Shown here piece after piece: positions 46,136 to 58,103 of a stretch of 64,000 nucleotides of DNA (its first letter is position 1; each line of letters starts with the position of its first letter). Position numbers and translations under genes: made by a program. The DNA lies in the NCBI RefSeq assembly GCF_035046485.1, contig NC_085138.1, positions 11,192,759 through 11,256,758 of the forward strand, in the 5' to 3' direction. This DNA is from Aedes albopictus. Lineage: Eukaryota; Arthropoda; Insecta; Diptera; Culicidae. The notes beneath the pieces were generated by a model, which made no database searches, had not been told where the DNA came from, and was given only the letters and a program-made list of their open reading frames with translations.

Positions 46136-47619
46136 ATTTGATGTAATACTAAATAAATGAAATGAACGATGTTACCAATAGCAGCGAGTTATTCGTTTGT
46201 TTTTTATTAAACATCAAATTTTGCTATCATTTGGCAATCTACGAACATTTTTTTTAATATTATTTTCAGTGCGTTAGTCTCTTATATTGATTAAACTAAT
46301 ATCACGTTTTATCTTCTTCAGTACTTGACCTTCACACGGGATGATAGACATGCTCTAAGAAATGCAAGCAACTAATACAAATTATATCTGCCTACAAATA
46401 TCACACGAGCCCCAGAAAATCGTGACAAATTGAGTTTGGTTCTTTTCCGGCGGCCCCTCGTCGTGGTCGTAAAAGTGATTTAGATGGAAATGGTGCCCGT
46501 TTTGTCGCTTTGGCCTGCCATTCCAGCGATATAAATCAGATCGAGGAAACATTCTTATTTCTTATCGGGCATCTTGTATTTTCCTTTTGTTCGGGTGGTC
46601 CAACCACCAGCAGCGGAGTGGATAAAATTCCTGTGATCTTTAATTGTTACTCAAACGATTTATTACCAGTACTGGGCTTGGGGTTATTATCAATTGTGCG
46701 TGAGGGCGTCTAGATTTGATCAGACAAAATATCTTGAACTGAAATATCAGCTTTTCTTGAATTTCCTCTACAATCTATCGCCTTCCAATCTACTTCTCCC
46801 CAATTCAATTACACATTTGCCATCATCAATTTGTAACATATTGACCCAATCGACCAGATGTCTGTGACAATCGCCATTCGAAGGCACACTAAATCGACTG
46901 AACAGGCGATTCATTAAATCTAAGTCGTTCTCACGCGACCTCCTCTCCACTCCAGGGCGGGAGGTCATTGCCAGCGGACGACAAACACGATATAATAAAT
47001 CAATCACCCTCAAGTGGCCAATATCGTCATCGTTTTGTCACACACGTCCAATTCGATCAGCTTCGTTTCGCCAAAGCCGGCTTTTCCGGGTCTCACTCGT
47101 CTTCAGCTGAGCAGGATGTGGAATAAGGAAAAGCGTGTGTGTGTCGTATTGTTGAACCCAGCTAGAAGACGAACGGGAAAATGGGCGAAAACCCCAAACA
47201 ACGATTGATGATAAAGCAAGTTAAGTACTCGTGACACTTGAGCTGAACTTGAACCGGGCCATCGCATATCGAGGGGGGAGATCTTTTATAGGCAATCTTC
47301 GCAATGAATGGCTGCACTCCACTGAGAGAGAGAGAGTAAGTAGGTGGTACTTTTCGATCAAGCTGAAGACCAGTTTGATGGCAACAATGATGACCTCCCA
47401 CCCCTTGTGCCAGGCGCGTCATGTCAACCAAAAGAAACAACGATAATGGTAGTGGGACCAGGCGTTCCCAATGTGCCCGTTAGGGGTTTATTGTGTGACT
47501 AAGGGCTTCGGAGATGTAGATTCCGATGGTAAATTATTGGCCAATGAATCTGACGAACTTATTCCACATGTATAATATATTGTATATGTATATTGTATTG
47601 TATATGCTGTTGGACAGGA
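46136..47619. other. Unassigned DNA, no convincing gene
   Basis: 46136-46200 is probably the 3' UTR of copy C. Beyond it only short frames occur (for example 46510-46713 plus, 47162-47440 minus), none recognisable. A GAGAGAGAGA patch lies near 47324. Confidence 0.35.
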
Positions 47620-50274
47620 TCCATGGTGCGAACGTTTAGAGGTAATCATACCATCTACCAGAGCTGCGGCAACACACGCGAGCTGGGAACAGCTTTCATC
47701 GTGATGGGTGATATGCAGAGGCGCGTGATCGGTTGGTGGCCGATCGACGAAAGAATGTTTGAGGTTGAGGATCAAAGGCCGATTCTTCAACTTCAGCATA
47801 ATAAACGTGCACAGCCCACACTCCGGAAGTACTGATGATGACAAGGACGCATTTTACGCGCAGCTCTAACGCGAGTACGATCGCTGTCCAAGCCACGACG
47901 TCAAGATCATCATAGGAGATTTGAACGCTCAGGTAGGCCAGGAGGAGGGATTCAGACCGACGATTGGTAAGTTCAGCGCCCACGAACGAAAACAGCCTAC
48001 GACTTATTGATTTCGCCGCCTCCAAAAATATGGCCATACGTAGCACCTTTTTCCAACACAGCCTCCCTTATCGTTACACCTGGAGATCACCACATCAGAC
48101 GGAATCTCAAATCGACCACGTTCTGATTGACGGACGGCACTTCTCCGACATTATCGACGTCAGGACCTATCGTGGCGCCAACATCGACTCCGACCACTAT
48201 CTGGTGATGGTCAAACTGCGCCCAAAACTCTCCGTCATCAACAATGTACGGTACCGGCGACCGCCACGGTACAACCTAGAGCGACTGAAACAACCGGATG
48301 TCGCCTCAGCATACGCGCAGAATCTCGAGGCCGCGTTGCCAGACGAGGGCGAGCTCGATGAGGCCCCTCTAGAGGACTGCTGGAGTACAGTGAAAGCAGC
48401 CATCAACGACGCAGCCGAGAGCACCATCGGGTACGTGGAACGGAATCGACGGAACGAATGGTTCGACGAAGAGTGCAGAACGGTTTTGGAGGAGAAGAAC
48501 GCAGCGAGGGCGGTAATGCTGCAGTAAGGGACTCGACAGAACGTGGAACGTTACAAACAGAAGCGGAAACAGCAGACCCGCCTCTTTAGGGAGAAAAAGC
48601 GCCGCCTGGAAGAAGCGGAGTGTGAAGAAATGGAACTGCTGTGCCGTTCCCAAGAAACACGGAAGCTCTATCAGAAGCTCAACGCATCCCGCAACGGCTT
48701 CGTGCCGCGAGCCGAAATATGCAGGGATAAAGACGGAGGCCTCTTGACGGACGGACGTGAGGTGATCGAAAGGTGGAAGCAGCACTTCGATCAGCACCTG
48801 CACGGCGTGGAGAACGTAGACACGGGAGCCCACGGCAACGGAAGAAACGACGACGCCAGTGCAGCGGAGGACGGAAATGAACCAACTCCCACGCTGAGGG
48901 AAGTTAAGGATGCCATTTATCAGCTCAAAACCAACAAAGCAGCTGGTAAGGATGATATCGTAGCTGAACTCATCAAGATGGGCCCAGAAAAGTTGGCCAC
49001 CTGTCTGCATCGGCTGATAGTCAGGATCTGGGAAACCGAACAGCTACCGGAGGAGTGGAAGGAAGGGGTAATCTGCCCCATACACAAGAAAGGCGACCAT
49101 TTGGAATGTGAGAACTTCAGGGCGATCACTATTTTGAATGCTGCCTACAAAGTGCTATCCCAGATCATCTTCCGTCGTCTGTCACCTAAAACAAATGAGT
49201 TCGTGGGAAGTTATCAAGCCGACTTCATCGACGGCCGGTCGATAACGGACCAGATCTTTACCGTACGGCAAATCCTCCAGATATGTTAAAGCAACGATGG
49301 ACGGTGTGCAAAACTGCGTAAGGGTTTCGGGTGAACTATCCAGTTCATTCGTATCTCGCCGGGGCCTGTCACAAGGTGACGGACTCTCATGTCTGCTCTT
49401 CAACATCGCGCTGGAAGGTGTGATGCGACGAGCCGGGCTCAACAGCCGCGGAACGATTTTCACAAAATCCGGTCAATTTGTGTGCTTTGCGACATGGACA
49501 TTATCGCTAGAACATTTGGAACGGTGGCAGAACTGTACACCCGCCTGAAACGCGAAGCAGCAAAGGTCGGACTGGTGGTGAATGCCTCAAAACAAAGTAC
49601 ATGCTGGTAGGCGGAACCGAACACGACCGGATCCGTCTGGGTAGTAATGTTACGATAGACGGGGATACTTTCGAGGTGGTGGAAGAATTCGTCTACTTTG
49701 GATCCTACTGACGGCTGACAACAACGTGAGCCGTGAAATTCGGAGGCGCATCATCAGTGGAAGTCGAGCCTACTACGGGTTCCAGAAGAAACTGCGGTCG
49801 AAAAAGATTCACCCACGCATCAAATGCACCATGTACAAAACGCTAATAAGACCGGTGATCCTCTACGGGCACGAGACATGGTCCATGCTCGAGGAGGACC
49901 TACAAGCACTCGGAGTTTTCGAGCGACGCGTGCTAAGAACGATCTTCGGCGGTGTGCAGGAGAACGGTGTGTGGCGGAGAAGAATGAACCACGAGCTCGC
50001 TGCACTTTACGGCGAACCCAGCATCCAGAAGGTGGCCAAAGCCGGAAGGATACGGTGGGCAGGGCATGTCGCAAGAATGCCGGACAACAACCCTGCAAAG
50101 CTGGTGTTTGCAACGGATCCGGTTGGCACAAGAAGGCGTGGAGCGCAGAGAGCACGATGGGCGGACCAGGTGGAGCGTGACTTGGCGAGCATTGGGCGCG
50201 ACCGAGGATGGAGAGCGGCAGCCACAAACCGAGTATTGTGGCGTACTATTGTTGATTATGTCTTGTCTTAATGA
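47620..50274 (+). pseudogene. RTE-like non-LTR retrotransposon copy D, nearly full length but broken
   Basis: Covers endonuclease to C-terminus in several frames. Endonuclease: IIGDLNAQVGQ at 47911, SQIDHVLIDGRHF and RGANIDSDHYLV near 48104-48205. Linker: YVERNRRNEWFDEE, LYQKLNASRNGF. RT: KAAGKDDIVAELI, PEEWKEGVICPIHKKGD, ADFIDGRSITDQIF. About 136 bases are missing at 49285 relative to copy C, removing motif A. Four more bases are lost at 49488-49493, destroying FADD. The C-terminal frame 49726-50271 is intact and nearly identical to copy C. Best view of the family's full architecture in the window; not functional. Confidence 0.9.
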
Positions 50275-51274
50275 TGTTGAACAAATGAATGTAATGTATA
50301 TGTATGTATGCTGTGCGAGCAGCTTCTATGCCACCAAGTCATAGCTCTTTTCTCGGCTCCTATGTAACCACTAACTGAATAACATCTTGAGAAGGCGCTT
50401 TTTCAGCCCTTTCACAGTTGTTGAATATTGTTCACGGCATCCCCAAATTAATCGATTAAATATAATCAGATTATGGATACCGTGACGCAATGCATATGGA
50501 ATTGGAATCATCGCTTTTAAAATTGAACAATTAAAGTACTTGCCGCTACTTATAGTCGAACTCCCGATATCCGTATCCACTGTTCCTGATGATGTCCTCG
50601 CTGCCACACTTGCTATATACAGGGTGTTAGGTTCCTGAGTGCAAACTTTTTAGAGGGTGATAGAGGACCATAAATGGAGAAAAAAATTGTTCAACGCATA
50701 TGGTCAAATTTCAACCATTACGTAGTTATTGAACTTCCCATGTTTTTGACCCTTATTGCCTTAACTGGCAATAACTTGAAAATGGTCAAACTTATCGAAG
50801 TTTTTTCTACCCTTATTCGAAAGATTATTGAATTTTCTAACAAATGGTATCTTTGAATCGATTGGTTTAGTTAAATAACTAAGTTTTCTAGAGCAAAATA
50901 GCTAAAAATAGCGTATTTTTATTGGTTTTTGTCAATTATCTTTGAAACATGCGTAATAAATTAAAATTCTTTCTTTGGCAAACTTGTGGTCCCTATTACA
51001 CTCTACAATTCGTTCTTTGACATCAAACTTCTGTGTTTCCAAGGAGATCTAGGCACACATGGAGGCGCATCCATGTTAGGGGTCATTCATATATGACGAC
51101 CATTGTTTAGCAGGGAGGGGGGTGACATGTATTGCGTGTACGAAGAAAGTGCGGCAGAGGGGGTAAAAGGAGCCGGAAATGCCTGAAAGCAGATGGACGT
51201 ATTTTTTTTAATATTTTCATGAAGTGTTATCTTACCCCATGGCAGACAGCCTTTTGCACCACTTCCGTTTTACA
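50275..51274. other. Non-coding DNA with MITE-like pieces
   Basis: TATACAGGGTGTTAGGTTCC at about 50616 resembles a TIR end after TA, and a G-rich GGTCATTCATATATGACG piece lies at 51079-51100, like the MITE at 22801. Neither partner end is evident. No gene. Confidence 0.35.
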
Positions 51275-51968
51275 AACTTACTAACCCTCTGCGATATTCG
51301 AAGGGACTCGAGAGTGTCCCTGATACACGAAATACGCACAACACTCGATCCATCGTCGCCTTTATCAATCGTGACAGTTTATCCGTGAATCCGTATTCGT
51401 GCATAATCTGCCATAGCTGTTCTCGATCAATTGTATCATACGCCGATTTGAAATCTATGAACAAGTGATGTGTGGGCACGTTGTATTTGCGACATTTCTG
51501 CAACACCTGACGAAAATCTGATCCGGTGTAGCGCGTTCACCCATGAATCCAGCGTTATTTTGCCCCACGAATTCTCTTGCAATTGGTGATAGACGGCGGC
51601 AAAAAAAAAATTGAGAGAGTATCTTGTAGGCAGCGCTCAGTAGTGTGATCGCGTGATAGTTCCCGCAATCCAACTTGTAGCTCATTTTGTAGATGGGACA
51701 CACGATACCTTCCATCCATTCCTCCGGTAATGCTTCATCCCCTTGGTCCTCTTGGCAATGACCCAGTGAAGTGCTCTCACCAGTGCTTTTCCACCGTATT
51801 TTAGAAGTTCGCTTGGTAGTTGATCTGCTCCAGCGGCTTTTTTGTTTTACAACCGCCCTACATCCTCCTCAATATCTTGGTCTTGGAGGTTAGGGGCAGG
51901 AAATATTTTGTCCTGCGCACGTACCTACTCCTAGATCTGTTACCACGCCACTTTCGGTGCTTGTAACG
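51275..51968 (-). pseudogene. RTE-like copy E, older subfamily, C-side part
   Basis: The minus strand encodes, in pieces, ADQLPSELLKYGGKALVRAL, EGIVCPIYKMSYKLDCGNY, LLSAAYKILSQ, SPIAREFVGQ, CRKYNVPTHHLF and FIDFKSAYDTI, then motif B up to EYRRGL. It is closest to copy A (6.4-7.2 kb). Its upstream part lies at 57888-58103, displaced by about 5.9 kb of nested insertions. Confidence 0.8.
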
Positions 51969-52054
51969 GCACTACTCAAAAACTACGTAGACTTTTTTAG
52001 GGGAAGGGGGAGGGGTCTGACCAAGGTCTACGCTCCATACAAATTTTTAAATTT

Positions 52055-54506
52055 TTGTATGGACGAAAGCCTGTAGAGCCAAGCGATACACTGAGCGAAT
52101 TGTTAAAGATCCACTTCCCTGATTCAATCCCTGAGTCGACCATCGGCGACCAAGGCACTGGAATTGCTGTCTCAGATTCACAAGAGATCCAATCATGGGT
52201 TTCTGGATCTAAAAAAGACGCAATAAAGGTTGCAAAGGAAGCTTTCACTCGGGCCAGGGTTGAGAGGGCTGTGAGATCTTTCGAGCCATTTAAGTCTCCT
52301 GGCATGGATGGAATATTCCCAGCGTTGATCCAAAAAGAGGAGAAAACACTGGTTCCACCCTTGGTTGAGATTTTTAGGGCGAGTCTGATTTTGGGGCATA
52401 TACCCAACGATTGGCGTCAAATCCGGGCTGTCTTCATTCCGAAGGCAGGAAAGAGGGATAAAACCAAACCCAAAGCATCCAGGCCGATAAGTTTATCCTC
52501 TGTAATGCTCAAAATTATGGAGAAGGTACTATGCGAGTACATAAATCACAAATTTATGAAAGCAATGCCTTTGTCAAAAAACCAATTCGCTTATCAAAGT
52601 GGAAAATCTACGATCTCGGCACTACATACGGTAGTTCAAAAGATCGAAAAAACACTTAATGCAAAAGAAATTGCTCTTGTAGCATTTCTTAATATTGAGG
52701 GCGCATTCGATAACGCTTCTTATTCGTCTATAGGGTCAGCAATGTTGAGGAGAAAATTCGACCCATGGATTGTTACCTGGGTTCATGCTATGCTAGCTAA
52801 TCGAAAAATCTCCTCTGAGCTTAGCGGTTCATACATTACTGTTAAAGCAACAAGGAGGTGTCCGCAAGGCGGAGTGCTTTCTTCCTTGTTGTGGTCACTG
52901 GTGGTGGATGAGCTTCTAGACAGCTTAGAGAGAAGCGACTTCGAAGTGGTTGGATATGCTGATGACGTTGTTATTATTGTACGAGGCAAGTTCGAAAGTG
53001 TTATCGTGGAAAGAATGCAATCTGCCCTAAATCACACTTTTTCCTGGTGGCAAAAGGAACAACTAGGCATAAACCCTACAAAAACTTCCATTATCCTTTT
53101 CACCAAACGGAGGAAGGTCCAACTAAAACCTCTTTTCTTGAATCAAACACAACTAGTTTATTCAAGCGAAGTAAAATATCTAGGTGTCATACTGGACGAA
53201 AAACTGAATTGGAACTCTCATCTCCAATCAGGTGTGCAGAAAGGTCTCAATACACTTTGGGTTTGTTCAAAAACCCTGGGTAAAAGATGGGACCTAAAAC
53301 CAAGTATGATTATGTGGATATATAAAACCATTGTCCGTCCCAGGACTACTTACGCTTCCCTTGCCTGGTGGCCTAAACTAATGAGGCTGCTGCAAGGGCT
53401 AAGCTCAACAAAATCCAACGCACCGCTTGCATAGCCATCACTTGTGCAGTTCGTAGTACACCCCCTTTGGCCCTAGACGCAATGCTTCACCTGCCCCGGT
53501 TAGATCAATTCATGAAGCTAGAAGCGGAAAAAAGTGCTCTAAGGTTAAAGAGAACAAAACCACTGCTGTCGGGAGACCTTACGGGTCACTTCAGCATATT
53601 AAATGAATTTGCCATAAATCCCGCAATAGGAATTTGTAGTGACTGGATGGAAACGGTAGTCAATTATGACTTACCTTACGATGTGCTCATTCCTTCCCGC
53701 CAGGAGTGGGAAGGAGGTGGACTCAGCGTTCCAACAGGCTCTATAAATTTCTTCACAGATGGTTCGAAAATGAATAATCTGACAGGCTCCGGAATCTATG
53801 GCCCTAGAACAAAAATCTCTGTCCACTTAGGACAGTGGCCCACAGTATTTCAGGCAGAAATATATGCAATATTAGAATGCGTGTTATTATGCCTGAGGAA
53901 AAAGTATAGGTTTGCAAAAATATGTATTTTCTCTGACAGCCAAGCGGCACTTAAGTCGCTTAATAACTACACTTGTAACTCAAAGCTAGTGTGGGAATGC
54001 ATTCTGGCTTTGAAAAACTTATCCATACGCAATCGAGTCTAACTATATTGGATCCCAGGACATACGGGTCTAGAGGGAAACGAGATTGTGATGAGCTAGC
54101 CAGGAATGGATCTAATGAAAGGTTCATTGGCCCTGAGCCCTTCTGCGGGATCTCAGACTGCTCTGTAAAAATGGAACTGAACAAATATATGGTCAGTCAA
54201 ATCACATCAAACTGGAATGCACTTCCCCATACCAGCCAATCCAAAAGGCTCGTAACGATAAACCCCAAGAAAACCCAACAACTATTAGGTCTCAACAAAA
54301 GGGATCTCAACATCTACACCGGTCTAATAACTGGACACTGCCCCTGCAGATACCATCTACAAAAGATCGGAGCAATCCAAACCTCAAATTGCCGCTTCTG
54401 TGACGAGGAGAGAGAAACATCAGATCACATCTTTTGCTATTGCAGTGCACTCACCCAACGTAGGTTGGGCAAACTTCAAACGAGTTTAGCACCGACCAAA
54501 TGTTAA
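52055..54506 (+). pseudogene. LOA/Lian-type non-LTR retrotransposon, 5'-truncated, RT plus RNase H, broken
   Basis: Frame 1 (52055-53434) is a reverse transcriptase: SPGMDGIFP, SRPISLSS, motif A FLNIEGAFDN at about residues 211-220, CPQGGVLSSLLW, YADD at 301-304, and KYLGVILDEKLNW. The motif A catalytic Asp is Asn (residue 213). After a frameshift near 53380, frame 2 (53467-54042) has RNase H with Asp 98 (TDGS), Glu 131 (AEI) and Asp 157 (SDSQAA). A stop at 54040-54042 and a one-base deletion break the PGHTGLEGNE segment. Frame 3 (53991-54506) ends with CRFCDEERETSDHIF, a zinc-finger-like tail. RNase H after RT and the motif wording fit the LOA clade, as in Lian of Aedes. The first residues of frame 1 come from flanking DNA. 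Confidence 0.85.
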
Positions 54507-54926
54507 CGGTTTGAGTAGAAAATTTGACCAGAGCATCGTGGCGTCACATAATAATAAGGGGGTCCATCGAACTTTTTGACATGTGATTTTTCCATACAAG
54601 CATGAGTCACCCTACTAGGGTAAGTGTACCAAATATGGCTATTGTACCAATCATTCGCCATAGTTGATTTTCATCCTTTAACGATATATATCAACAATAA
54701 TAAAAATGTGAACAACAGATCACGTTCACAAAAGATGGTTGCACACATTTAAAGTCCACATTTTGTTCAAATTATGGAAGAAATAAATCATTTTCCTTAA
54801 AATTTCGGCTTCCTTGCACCCTTTTTCGCCATAGTGTTCCAATTATGGCTAATCCCATAAGAAATGCATGCAAATAGTGCGAAAAGGAACCGAAGTTAAA
54901 AAATGTAGCCACAACTGGTACATGCA

Positions 54927-57457
54927 CGGGTAAAAAACCCGAAACTGATAAAATGCGTCATGATTGGGCGATAAATGTATGTTTTTATGTTATAAATATA
55001 CATCATGAAAAATCGACATGATATCATAACGAGTTTTGCCGTGACATACCTTCGACGCTACATTTCTTTTCTTTAGTACAAATAATTAAACATTTGCGGC
55101 ATGAAATCATGCCGCATGTACACTGCATCATGACGAAAATTTATGGAACACTGCATCATGACGAAAATTTATGGAATCATAAGCCTTATTCATGGAACTC
55201 GTATTTATCATTTATGATTTCCAACCCCCCCGTAACTTGACAGATGAGCTCAGTTTTGCGTACCTACTTGCAAATCGCAGATGTCGCTACTGTTCGTAAA
55301 CAACGAGTCCATCCTTCACTGACGCAACAATTTTTGTCCATGCGAAAACATCTTTTTGTTTCGTGGTGAGTGGAAGCCAATAAGAGGCTAGCGTTTCGTA
55401 TCAAAAGGACGTATTCAACAGATGCGCAAGAACTTATGTTCATTAAATTGAAATCATTTTGATTTTTCTTTTTGTTGTTGTAAGAAATGTAATAAAAGCA
55501 CATGTTTAAACGGTCTTGCATATTAAGTTGTGACTGCGCATACTAGACCAAACTGAAGATCAAATCAAAAAAAAAACATCTGCAAATGATTATTTTTAAG
55601 TTCCATTTTGGCTTTGCCACCAGATATGTAGCTGTAAAATGTTAGCATAAGTAACCTAATTTATTACTTGCTGGTGCTTAATAACCGCACTAGAAGAAAA
55701 CATGAGTTTCTTATTAATTTTATGAAAGTCGACTATTTTGCCTTTACCCGTTTTATACACAAAATTTTCGCTTCTATTAAACAAATTCATCATGCCGCAC
55801 TTTATTTGCATTTTTCTACCACAAAAAAGCGGAAACAACAAATTAGGGTTTCTGTTTAATATTATAATGTATTTTGTTATTGTCGGTTTTCGTCCTTTTC
55901 AAAAGTAGCGCTTGCCGCTTTGAATCTGACAGTACCACCCGGACCAAAATTTTTAGGTACGCTGACGTTGTTCGGCAGCTGTCAAGAAGCTCCCGGGTTG
56001 ATGATTTCCATCAAATGGAAACTAGCTACAAATGTTAAACTAAATTAACTTCTTGTTCCAATTACTTTTTGGTAGTTCTTAACTCCGGTAGCATAATTTA
56101 TGTTGCATAATGCGAAAGGAATTTTGATTCTCATATCAGTTATTTGAATAAGGCGCCGTCATAAGTAATAAAGAAAAATATCTTTAATGGGAGGTTTCTG
56201 CATGCAAACCATACGCCCAGGCCCGGATTAAGGATTGTGGGGGCCCGGGGCCAAAGCGGATGTGGAGGCCCCTCGGAGGTACAAATGCCATGAACAAATA
56301 AACTTTTTTTGTTTTTGTTAATGTTTAGCAAACAAAAAGGTTTTTGTGGGGGCCCCTAAAATGTGGGGGCCCGGGCCCCCCGGCCCCCCGTTAGATCCGG
56401 CCCTTCATACGCCCTTCCTTTTTTCCTGCTGTTCTTTTTGCTGAAAAATTAATAAGGATAGAGTTGTAAACTTTATGTTTATTTAAAGAATACTTTGTCT
56501 TATCACGAAACACAGCCAGTGCTTGCAAAATGAAACGTTTTCCCCTGGACGAAGCAAAATTTGCTCCTCTTTGACCGACGCTGTTCAACCCAGAGCGGTA
56601 GCTGTATACCTTCATTGGCTAACATGCTTCAGAAGCAAGTGGGAGCATGAGCAATCAATTTTATTATTAAGAGTGAGAAACGATGGTTCATATGCGTGGT
56701 GGCTCTCTGAATCTTTCTCTTCGCCGGCGTATACGGCAATGAATATACTTAGTTTTTATCCCGTTTTTCCATTGCAAATAACATAAACTCAAATCAAATC
56801 GATTACAATAGTCACGTACAACATTCCCATACCAACAGAATGATTGTTTTTACAAATTTTGAGCAACAAATAACACCACTGAATCACTTCCCCATCTTCA
56901 CGCTCACCGCAGCAACTGAGCATGGACGATCACTAGTCAGCTTGCTTCACAAGCGAACCGATCGATGAGGAACGGCAGTCGCAGTTGGTTCGGGTTTTCT
57001 TCGCTCCCTTTGCGTATTCGTTCGTAGTGGTTGCTGGCGCTGATAACTGGTCGTTTCCTTCATATTCACTCAATTTCAAGCGCTGAACACAGCCAATCAG
57101 AATGGATATGGAACTTGCTACCGTACACGACGCAAACAAGATCGGTCGTCTTTGCGACCGAGGTAACACTTTACCACCGACCGACAGACTTGGAGTGAAC
57201 GCAATGACACACAGTCCACTGACAGTGTGCGTGGACCGTGTGGTGACGACGTTGATGGGTGGCATTTAGTACAAAGCTCGCACCCGTTTGTTTTGTTGCA
57301 TTGCTTCATGCCGCAGTTTTATGGTTTTATGGCTCAGCGGCATAATCCTATGAATCAGCGGCATGGTTCTATGACTTGTAGTCGTGTTATCATGAAGCGG
57401 CATATTTTATGATTTCATAAATTTTTCGTCATGTTTTGGGTTCCGGATTTTTACCCG
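54927..57457. mobile_element. Putative TIR element with GCGGCAT subterminal motifs
   Basis: CGGGTAAAAAACCCGAAAC at 54927 is partly complementary to the sequence ending TTTTTACCCG at 57457. GCGGCAT or its complement ATGCCGC recurs near both ends (about 55096-55115 and 57308-57402), like transposase-binding subterminal repeats. No target duplication was found and no long coding frame, so both the boundaries and the class are uncertain. Confidence 0.45.
56218..56405. mobile_element. GC-rich hAT MITE, 188 bp, with 8-bp target duplication
   Basis: CATACGCC flanks it at 56210-56217 and 56406-56413. The left end is CAGGCCCGGATTAAGG and the right end the complement of AAGGGCCGGATCTAACG, with inner GGGGGCCC runs. 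8-bp duplication and CAG-type end fit hAT. The extreme right bases no longer match the left end. Confidence 0.85.
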
Positions 57458-57887
57458 AGTGATTCCTATCATTGGCACACGCTGTAATAAATACTAAAAG
57501 CAGTTTTGGCTCCTTTTTTATATTTTTCCTGTTACTGCCCATAATCGCATAGTTGACGTAAGCGCCATTGTAGTTTTCAACACACTTTTTAAATTTTAAC
57601 AATGATTAATGAAAAGTTTATGAATTTTTTCGCGTTGATATCTAGCTAGTGCTTAGATCTTGTGCTCTATTGAATAAAACAGGTCACAATTATGCACACT
57701 TGATAGATATTAGCTTGTGAATGCTGACATTGTCAATGGTGGTTACGTCAACTATGCGATTATGGGCAGTGTAAAGTATGGAAACTAAACTATCGTTTTA
57801 CATATTGGTGACATTCGTTGGTCTTCTCGTTATTTTTTGTACAAATAGTTTTCCTTAGGTAGTGCCATAATTGGTACAGGTACCCTA

Positions 57888-58103
57888 CGTAGTTTTTGAA
57901 TAGCCTCTTGGGTGCTCATCGTTATGTTGCAGCCACCTCTCGACCACCTCACACTCGCTCGTGAGAAGATTCCCGTGATTGTCTCGGCACATATCGGCTT
58001 GTGGTCCAAATCCTCTGCGCGTGCGGTCCAGCTTCTGGGTAATTACTATGTTTCCTCTCATTTTATCGGCATATGTTGTCCGGAGAACTTGTAGAGCAGA
58101 CAA
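57888..58103 (-). pseudogene. RTE-like copy E, N-side part
   Basis: The minus strand reads GFGPQADMCRDNHGNLLTSE and VVERWLQHNDEHP, matching the linker before the RT domain of copy D (CRDKDGGLLTDGREVIERWK). It belongs with 51275-51968. Confidence 0.8.

Larger units (their letters stand above)
54618..57885. mobile_element. TA-flanked TIR element, 3.27 kb, with nested insertions
   Basis: GGGTAAGTGTACCAAATATG at 54618 matches the complement of GGGTACCTGTACCAATTATG ending at 57885. TA lies on both sides (54616-54617 and 57886-57887). TA duplication suggests a Tc1/mariner-type origin. No transposase frame survives; most of the interior is the insertion at 54927-57457. Confidence 0.7.
51969..57897. 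mobile_element. Outer TIR element in the nest, with LOA and TA-element insertions inside
   Basis: CTACTCAAAAACTACGTAG near 51972 and the complement of CTATTCAAAAACTACGTAG ending near 57897 form TIRs at the two points where copy E is broken. Its own sequence is the G-rich piece to about 52054 and the stretch at about 54510-54615; the rest is later insertions. No clear target duplication, so exact ends are uncertain. Confidence 0.55.
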
